Source: Aliidiomarina sp. (GTDB lineage: Bacteria > Pseudomonadota > Gammaproteobacteria > Enterobacterales > Alteromonadaceae). From it: DNA of 64,000 nucleotides. How positions within the stretch are numbered: position 1 is the first letter of the stretch; each line of letters begins with the position of its first letter. Made by a program: the position numbers and the translations under genes. The notes beneath the pieces are model-generated. The model saw only the letters and a program-made list of their open reading frames with translations. It did not search any database and had not been told where the DNA came from. The stretch covers positions 124,001 to 188,000 of the forward strand of contig NZ_JAIUMR010000002.1 in NCBI RefSeq assembly GCF_022565475.1, read 5' to 3'. Below, one piece after another: positions 58,661 through 64,000 of this stretch.

Positions 58661-61108
58661 ATGGAATTGGCGAAGGGATATTTGCTGACTACAGGGACAT
58701 CGAAAGACCCGCTCTTACCCAAGTTAATTCATGCCATTAATCATGCAACGGCGATTGATATTTGTGTTTCGTTTGCACAGCCTTCGGGTGTGGCATTACT
58801 GCTTGAACCGCTGATTGATGCAATAGATAACAATGCTGTCATTCGTATTATGACTTCGGATTATTTGAGCATTACGCACCCCCAAGCACTTCGCCAACTG
58901 TTACTTCTGCAGCAACGTGGTGCTGAAGTTAAGCTATATAAATGCTCGGATCGTAAGGCATTTCACCTTAAGTCTTATATATTTGTTCGGGAACGAGTAT
59001 TCGAAAGTGGTGCAGAGCTTGAAGCGGGAACTGCATTTGTAGGTTCGAGTAACTTAAGTGCTAGTGCTTTAACCTCTGGTATGGAGTGGAATCTTCGTTT
59101 TGACTTAGCGCCAAATTCTGATCATTCACAGGAAGAATTCGCTCATATTCGACGTAGTTTTGAAACCATTTTTAACGGACCTGAAACCCACGAATTAACC
59201 CGACAACTGATCGAGTCGTACACCAAGCAGTTTGAAGAAATCGCACGGCAAAACGCGCCTTTGATTCAAATTTTGGACATCGAAGACGAACCGGAGCCTG
59301 AACAGTTCACCCCAAACAGCGCGCAAACCGAAGCACTCATTGCACTGCAAGAAAGTCGCAATGCTGGTTACAGTCGCGGATTAGTCGTCATGGCGACAGG
59401 GATGGGGAAAACCTGGTTATCCGCATTTGACGCCCAGCAAATGAAGGCTTCCCGTGTGCTGTTTGTAGCGCACAGAGAAGAAATTTTATTGCAGGCTCAG
59501 CGCACGTTCAGCAATCTCTTTCCAGATAAAAATATTGGTTTTTATAACGGCTCTGAAAAAGAAACCGATGCAGATTTTGTGTTTGCCTCCATTCAGTCAT
59601 TAGGCAAGTTAGAGCACTTACTGAAGTTTGCGCGTGAACATTTTGATTACGTTGTGATTGACGAGTTTCACCATGCAACCGCCCGTGGCTATCAGAAATT
59701 GCTGAGTTATTTTAAGCCGAAATTTCTTCTCGGTTTAACCGCTACACCGGAGCGCACTGATCAATCGGATATTTTGAGTCTCTGTGATAACAATCTCGTG
59801 TTTGAACGCAATATTACCGATGGCATCGAGAATAAAATTCTCGTTCCGTTTCACTATTACGGTATTCACGATGAGTTTGTCGATTACCAAGAAATTCCTT
59901 GGCGTAATGGGCAGTTTGTTCCGTCTGCTTTGGATGTTGCGTTTGCGACGCAAAAGCGTGCGAAACATATCTATCAGACTTGGTTGGAACATAAGCAAAC
60001 TCGGACGCTCGGCTTTTGTATATCGAAGCGCCATGCCGATTTCATGGCTGACTATTTTAAGCAGCAAGGCGTTGAAGCCGTTGCTGTTTATAGTGGTTCC
60101 GAAGTACGCCGTAACGAAGCATTAGCATGGTTAAGTGCTGGGAAAATTGACGTGGTGTTTTCTGTCGATTTATTCAATGAAGGTACCGATATACCGTCAG
60201 TCGATACTGTTTTGATGGCACGACCCACTGAATCGAAAATTCTCTTTTTACAGCAACTTGGGCGAGGGTTGCGACTGTCTCCCGATACCGGTAAATCACA
60301 CGTCGTTGTCCTCGACTTTATTGGTAATCACAAATCATTTTTAATTAAGCCTTCGGGTTTGTTGGGTATCGGTGGATTACGTGCCGGTGCCAAACGCGTC
60401 GTAAACAATAACTTTCAGCTGGCTGAAGGGTGTCATGTCAATTTCGATGTCGAAGTTATCGACTTTTGGCAACGGTTAGTCCGCGAAATGGGCTCAAAGC
60501 TGGAAGATGATTACGACGAATTAAAAGTGGCGTTAGGACACCGACCGACCGCAACAGAATTTTTCCATGCAGGTCATTACCAGCGAGCAAAAATTCGTTC
60601 ACGATTTAATGGTTGGTTGGGGATGATCGCCAAGCTCGAAAATGATCAGCGCCTGTTAACATTGAATGATCGCCATGGTGCATTTCTCCGACAAGCCATT
60701 GAATCTACGAATATGACCAAATGCTTCAAAGCTATATTCATGCAAGCATTTATTGAGCTTGATGGCTTTAAGTTACTCGATGGAGTAATGATGGGTGTTG
60801 ATCTCAAGGCGCTTGCGGTACGAAGCTGGGAAATACTTCATCGCTATCCGAAGGCTGTTGCCGTTGACTTGCGGGAGCAAGAGCAAAGATTAAGCGCCGA
60901 TAGTCTGGACTGGTATCGTTATTGGCTAAAGAATCCAGTGGCGGCTTTCAGTTCCGCAAATAAGTCAGATGACCAAGCATGGTTTACCAATGATGGAACT
61001 CGCATGGTACCGAACTTTATTGTAAGTGATGAAGAGCGAGAAGTGTTTGAAGCGATCGCACTTGAGTTGTGTGATTATCGGATGGCGGAGTACCTAAGTG
61101 GGAAGTAA
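58661..61108 (+). CDS. PLD-domain SF2 helicase/nuclease
   Basis: 815 residues. N-terminal PLD-like nuclease domain (about 1-190: HKD-like FHLKSYIF, GSSNLSASAL), SF2 helicase core: Walker A MATGMGKTWL (about 244), Walker B VIDEFHHA (about 334), motif III GLTATPERTD, motif VI QQLGRGLRLS (about 534). The C-terminal 250 residues are helical, related to the DUF3427-type region of PLD-helicases. Such fusions couple DNA unwinding with a phosphodiesterase and are found in variable, often defence-linked loci. Base use is more AT-rich than neighbours. Partner methyltransferase is 3 bases upstream. Confidence 0.88.
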   Translation: MELAKGYLLTTGTSKDPLLPKLIHAINHATAIDICVSFAQPSGVALLLEPLIDAIDNNAVIRIMTSDYLSITHPQALRQLLLLQQRGAEVKLYKCSDRKAFHLKSYIFVRERVFESGAELEAGTAFVGSSNLSASALTSGMEWNLRFDLAPNSDHSQEEFAHIRRSFETIFNGPETHELTRQLIESYTKQFEEIARQNAPLIQILDIEDEPEPEQFTPNSAQTEALIALQESRNAGYSRGLVVMATGMGKTWLSAFDAQQMKASRVLFVAHREEILLQAQRTFSNLFPDKNIGFYNGSEKETDADFVFASIQSLGKLEHLLKFAREHFDYVVIDEFHHATARGYQKLLSYFKPKFLLGLTATPERTDQSDILSLCDNNLVFERNITDGIENKILVPFHYYGIHDEFVDYQEIPWRNGQFVPSALDVAFATQKRAKHIYQTWLEHKQTRTLGFCISKRHADFMADYFKQQGVEAVAVYSGSEVRRNEALAWLSAGKIDVVFSVDLFNEGTDIPSVDTVLMARPTESKILFLQQLGRGLRLSPDTGKSHVVVLDFIGNHKSFLIKPSGLLGIGGLRAGAKRVVNNNFQLAEGCHVNFDVEVIDFWQRLVREMGSKLEDDYDELKVALGHRPTATEFFHAGHYQRAKIRSRFNGWLGMIAKLENDQRLLTLNDRHGAFLRQAIESTNMTKCFKAIFMQAFIELDGFKLLDGVMMGVDLKALAVRSWEILHRYPKAVAVDLREQEQRLSADSLDWYRYWLKNPVAAFSSANKSDDQAWFTNDGTRMVPNFIVSDEEREVFEAIALELCDYRMAEYLSGK

Positions 61109-61195
61109 TTTAATAGGGCTAGACGAGGCGTAGAATCCATACTCGGCACTTAGGTTATTATTTACGCAGGTTTTATATTTGTTCATGGAGTTAGA

Positions 61196-61954
61196 ATGAA
61201 GTCCCCATTGAAGGCGAAGCCGCTAAAGAACCCTGGTGAGTCACTTGAGCAAAGACGCATTGACGTCGCAGTCGATCGTGTGTTTTTCCCTCTAACTGTG
61301 GCAATTATGATGTTTTTTTGGGCCTTATATGAATGGTATCGCTGGCTGTTCGATATACCTTTAAGTCCCTATCTAAATACTGTACTCGCGTTGGGAGTTA
61401 TCATTTGGGCGACTTTTAGGATTGTTCGAGCATTTAAGGAAATTAAGTTAATCAATCAAGGCATCGCTAGTGAAAAAGCAGTTGGTCAGTTTCTTGAACG
61501 GCTTAGGGCTGATGGCGCTGAGGTTTTTCATGATATTCAGGGAGAGAATTTTAATTTAGACCACGTTCTTATTCATAAAAGTGGTGTTTTCGTTGTTGAA
61601 ACTAAGTCGTTAAATAAACCTCGCTCTGGTAAAACGGAGCTCATCTACAATGGCTCAGAAGTCTTACGGAGCGGAAAGCCATTAGCGCGTAATCCAGTAA
61701 TTCAAGTATCAGCAGCATCCGGTTGGTTGCGACAATTGATCTATGAAAGCACCGGCCGTCGCGTTGCTGTGAAAGGAATTGTTACCTTCCCGGGGTGGTA
61801 TATCCACTCCAATCACAACACGCCGAAAAATACTGTGTGGGTACTCAACCCGAAGGCAATTCCATCGTTTATTACTAAACAACCCGAAACACTCTCAAAA
61901 GAAGACGTGCACTTAATAAAGTTTCATCTTGGTAAGTACATTCGAGCGTTATAA
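61196..61954 (+). CDS. Membrane protein with NERD nuclease-related domain
   Basis: 252 residues. Two hydrophobic spans (about 32-52, 58-78), then a NERD domain (about 95-215): ASEKAVGQFLERLRADGAEV, FHDIQGENFNLDHVLIHKSG, VFVVETKS. The Asp and Glu-x-Lys acidic pattern is like the restriction endonuclease-like fold. NERD proteins are often linked to nucleic-acid processing or plasmid/phage-related loci. It lies 87 bases after the helicase on the same strand with similar AT-rich composition, so they may work together. Confidence 0.82.
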   Translation: MKSPLKAKPLKNPGESLEQRRIDVAVDRVFFPLTVAIMMFFWALYEWYRWLFDIPLSPYLNTVLALGVIIWATFRIVRAFKEIKLINQGIASEKAVGQFLERLRADGAEVFHDIQGENFNLDHVLIHKSGVFVVETKSLNKPRSGKTELIYNGSEVLRSGKPLARNPVIQVSAASGWLRQLIYESTGRRVAVKGIVTFPGWYIHSNHNTPKNTVWVLNPKAIPSFITKQPETLSKEDVHLIKFHLGKYIRAL

Positions 61955-62041
61955 TTGCATAGCGATGAGAATTTCTTCATTCGACATGCGGGTGAGGTCG
62001 TTGTTTTGCATGTGTGGCCCTCTCAATAGTCCTTTATTGTC

Positions 62042-62167
62042 GGCACATCCTGTGCCCGTGCTCGGACGTTGTTCCTACGTTGCCATCGCTCCTGCTTGCG
62101 AGCTCGGAACCTTCCCTAGAAGCGACTGTAATCAGATTAGCAGGTAGCTGCGACATCCTGTGTCGCA
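62042..62167. repeat. Pair of short extragenic palindromes sharing ACATCCTGTG
   Basis: GGCACA-TCC-TGTGCC (62042-62056) and TGCGACA-TCCTG-TGTCGCA (62149-62167) both carry the core ACATCCTGTG and flank a 92-base segment containing CCTGCT/AGCAGG arms (62091-62096 and 62139-62144). This looks like a small interspersed repeat of the REP/BIME kind. The 221-base gap has no convincing gene; a 20-codon frame at 61949-62011 (minus) is doubtful. Confidence 0.5.
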
Positions 62168-62175
62168 TGCAAATT

Positions 62176-62940
62176 TTATCGCGTGATCCACTTGTTACTG
62201 AGGCGCAACAGCCAGTCGGGTGAGATTTTGCTCGCGAAGGCCATGAGTTTGGTTTGTGTGCCCACCAGCCAATGCACTTTGTTGCCTTGGTAATGTGCCA
62301 TCATCCACACAGTTTTTGCGACATCTTGTGGCGTAAGTCGCACACCTAATCGCCCGATACTGCCTGCATTCATATCGGTCACCATGTTGGTTTGGACGAA
62401 AAGAGGCATGACATCCATGACTTGAATGCCCTTCGTTTCCCACTCGAGGCTGAGTGCTTCGGTTAGAGCACGAACGGCGAATTTGCTGGCGGAGTAGACG
62501 GCAAGTGAAGGTTGTCCGTACAGAGCGCTGGCTGAGCTCATGTTGATCACGCGAGCGCCGGGTTTGAGGTAGGGCAAGGCTAGATAACACCCGGCAAGCA
62601 CGCCGTTGACGTTGATGTTCAGTACGTTTTGTTGTGACGCCAGTGGTAGCGAGTCAACGGGCCCCGAGACAAGGACGCCGGCGTTGTTGAAGAGAACGTC
62701 AATGCGCTGATTGTTCTTGCTTGCAAACTCGGCGAGTGCGCGTTGCCACGCATCATTGTCGGTGACGTCTAGATCACCGATGACGAGGTTACTGCCGTGT
62801 GCGCTTGCCAGCTGTTGCAGCCCCTGTTGGTCAATATCATAGGCGCCGACCAACCACCCTTGGGCAAGGAAATGCTCGGCGGTGGCTTTACCAATACCGG
62901 CAGCGGCACCACTGATGAAAATGCTTTTTTGCTCTGACAT
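62176..62940 (-). CDS. Short-chain dehydrogenase/reductase
   Basis: The frame runs to 63024, but the ATG at 62940 (MSEQKSIFISGAAAGIGKAT) places the NAD(P)-binding motif at the normal position; 254 residues. Cofactor motif GAAAGIGKA, NNAG at the expected site, catalytic Ser in INMSSASALYG and YSASKFA for the Tyr/Lys pair. A classical cytoplasmic SDR with an unknown alcohol/ketone substrate. The last 40 residues (WLVGTQTKLMAF) are like SDRs of unknown role. Confidence 0.87.
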   Translation of the reverse strand: MSEQKSIFISGAAAGIGKATAEHFLAQGWLVGAYDIDQQGLQQLASAHGSNLVIGDLDVTDNDAWQRALAEFASKNNQRIDVLFNNAGVLVSGPVDSLPLASQQNVLNINVNGVLAGCYLALPYLKPGARVINMSSASALYGQPSLAVYSASKFAVRALTEALSLEWETKGIQVMDVMPLFVQTNMVTDMNAGSIGRLGVRLTPQDVAKTVWMMAHYQGNKVHWLVGTQTKLMAFASKISPDWLLRLSNKWITR

Positions 62941-63023
62941 GTTAGGACCAAGTGACTGATTTTCAGTCAATATAGCATTGTTATTGTCTAGTTTAACAAT
63001 CGGTGATGTGATGGAAGTGACCA

Positions 63024-63584
63024 CTACCAGTCGTCGAAGTCTGAATTAAAGGGGTCGTGAAGATCGTCTTGAAACAGGTCATCGTCGAGTCCTGTCGACA
63101 TGGAATCATCGAATGCCGAGTGATTGATGCTCGAATGCACGTCGTCATCGAAAAGAGAGCTTCCTGATAGCGACGTATCAAACGAATCATCATGGATGGA
63201 ACTAGAAAGATCGAAGCCGAAGGGGTTGCCGGCGATATCGATGCCGCCTTCCGACAGCATGGGTAATCCTGAGGCGGGGTTTATACTGGGTTCGATGTCT
63301 AATGATGTGACGGTAACGTCAGGGCTATCGTTGAGCGACGTTTCGCTCGCAAACATACGAGCCGTAGTACTCACCGGCAGGAAGTCTTCCTCGTCGGTAA
63401 TGAGTGCGATTGAATCGTCGGTTGAGTCCGACAAAGAGCTGGGCTCGAACGCAGTTATCTCGTCCTCGTTGAGTAGATGGCTTTCTTGCTCAGCCGGCCA
63501 TTGGTCTTGGGCCTCGCTGTCTCGGAAGAAGAACTTGATCGCGACGATCACAACAATCAACAACGGCCAGAACGCATATTCCAT
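63024..63584 (-). CDS. Single-pass membrane protein with acidic, Ser/Asp-rich tail
   Basis: 186 residues. One N-terminal membrane helix (MEYAFWPLLIVVIVAIKFFF) then a low-complexity region very rich in Asp, Ser and Phe (FDDDVHSSIN, FDDSMSTGLDDDLF, FNSDFDDW at the C-terminus). No enzyme motif. The tail is probably disordered and could bind cations or basic proteins. Unknown function. Separated from the downstream SDR by 83 bases; the 130-base gap upstream holds no evident element. Confidence 0.65.
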   Translation of the reverse strand: MEYAFWPLLIVVIVAIKFFFRDSEAQDQWPAEQESHLLNEDEITAFEPSSLSDSTDDSIALITDEEDFLPVSTTARMFASETSLNDSPDVTVTSLDIEPSINPASGLPMLSEGGIDIAGNPFGFDLSSSIHDDSFDTSLSGSSLFDDDVHSSINHSAFDDSMSTGLDDDLFQDDLHDPFNSDFDDW

Positions 63585-63714
63585 GGTTTAACTCCCTTTT
63601 TGGCAATTCTTCGATTATAGCGGACTCTCCAGTTTAAGGTGGCGACACAAACTTGTGTGATTGAGCATTCCGGCTCCGAGCCACAATTGTAACCTTCTGA
63701 TTTGCTTGCAGATG

Positions 63715-64000
63715 TCAGTCACTATGCGTTTGTTTATACCAACGGTACGACACGGCCAGTAGGGCGCAAATCATGACGGGGACGTACAAGGCGTTGAAGG
63801 TGAAGTAGCTGAACATGACGGCGCCAAAGCTGCCGCCGACAATGAAGCCGGTGACAATCAGGGCGAAGAGCAGGGCTTTGCGACTGTCGAAGGGTTCGCC
63901 GCGCAGTTTGGCGCCAATCATGATGCCGATGTCGGTGAATATGCCGGTGACGTGGGTGGTGCGAATAACTGCGCCGCTATAAGTGGTGACCATGGCGTTT
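63715..64000 (-). CDS. DUF1275 (YoaK) membrane protein, cut by window edge
   Basis: C-terminal 94 or so residues of a DUF1275 protein: NAMVTTYSGAVIRTTHVTG, then FTDIGIMIG and two more hydrophobic spans. The frame continues to the window edge (the codons before ATG 63993 read Asn-Ala, as in the family), so the 5' end is outside. DUF1275 proteins are six-spanning inner-membrane proteins of unknown role. Confidence 0.88.
   Translation of the reverse strand, partial: NAMVTTYSGAVIRTTHVTGIFTDIGIMIGAKLRGEPFDSRKALLFALIVTGFIVGGSFGAVMFSYFTFNALYVPVMICALLAVSYRWYKQTHSD

Noticed and set aside
61949-62011. 20-codon minus-strand frame (MQNNDLTRMSNEEILIAMQL)
   Set aside because: Has a weak GAGGG upstream, but overlaps the NERD gene end and is too short to support as a gene.
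1-64000. CRISPR arrays, tRNA or rRNA genes, integrases, insertion sequences
   Set aside because: None found on reading; no spaced repeats of CRISPR type, no cloverleaf candidates and no transposase-like proteins.

Overview
This 64 kb window looks like a chromosomal segment of a free-living, probably marine, gammaproteobacterium. The reasons are an RlmA-type 23S rRNA methyltransferase, a HipBA-like module, many GGDEF/HD-GYP proteins, a DUF1302/DUF1329/MMPL/YCF48 export cluster, a TonB copper-receptor homologue and a moderate GC content. The genus cannot be fixed from the sequence alone. I see no rRNA, tRNA, CRISPR array, integrase or insertion sequence.

Left part (1-25.2 kb): housekeeping and signalling genes. 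These are a PLD-like protein, a CadC-like regulator between a PQQ-propeller protein and a hydrolase, a PadR/HAAS pair, a DesK/DesR-type two-component system, a diguanylate cyclase, a glucokinase remnant (pseudogene), rlmA, a HipBA-like pair and a cold-shock gene. A second diguanylate cyclase follows, then a five-gene minus-strand run (25.2 to 17.8 kb): HD-GYP, class III nucleotide cyclase, PAS-GGDEF, Baeyer-Villiger monooxygenase, esterase.

Middle (25.3-38 kb): a DUF2892 protein, a choloylglycine-hydrolase-family pseudogene (nonsense plus frameshift), a kynurenine formamidase-like/kynureninase pair, a four-PAS diguanylate cyclase, a large lipoprotein, YIP1 and winged-helix/membrane genes, a DUF4160/DUF2442-HTH pair that looks like a toxin-antitoxin module, and an XRE regulator facing an M23 peptidase across a striking double operator.

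38-56 kb: the centrepiece is a run of 13 tightly packed or overlapping minus-strand genes. In transcription order they are CaiB-type CoA-transferase, HMG-CoA-lyase-like enzyme, YCF48-like protein, MMPL/RND transporter, DUF1302, DUF1329, HyuA, HyuB, isochorismatase-family amidase, small lipoprotein, LeuC-like, LeuD-like, and a PrpR-type sigma-54 activator. Upstream of the first gene there is a near-consensus -24/-12 promoter and, 100-170 bp further up, phased TTTCA-N3-TGAAA palindromes. I infer a self-activating catabolic operon. It may open a cyclic amide/imide (HyuAB), hydrolyse the half-amide (amidase), hydrate a cis-dicarboxylate (LeuCD paralogue), form a CoA thioester and cleave it (CoA-transferase and lyase), with a dedicated envelope transport module. 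The substrate is unknown.

Right end (55.8-64 kb): an OprC-like TonB receptor, a possible defence cluster (SAM methyltransferase, PLD-helicase, NERD protein), short extragenic palindromes, an SDR, an acidic single-pass membrane protein and a DUF1275 protein cut by the window edge.
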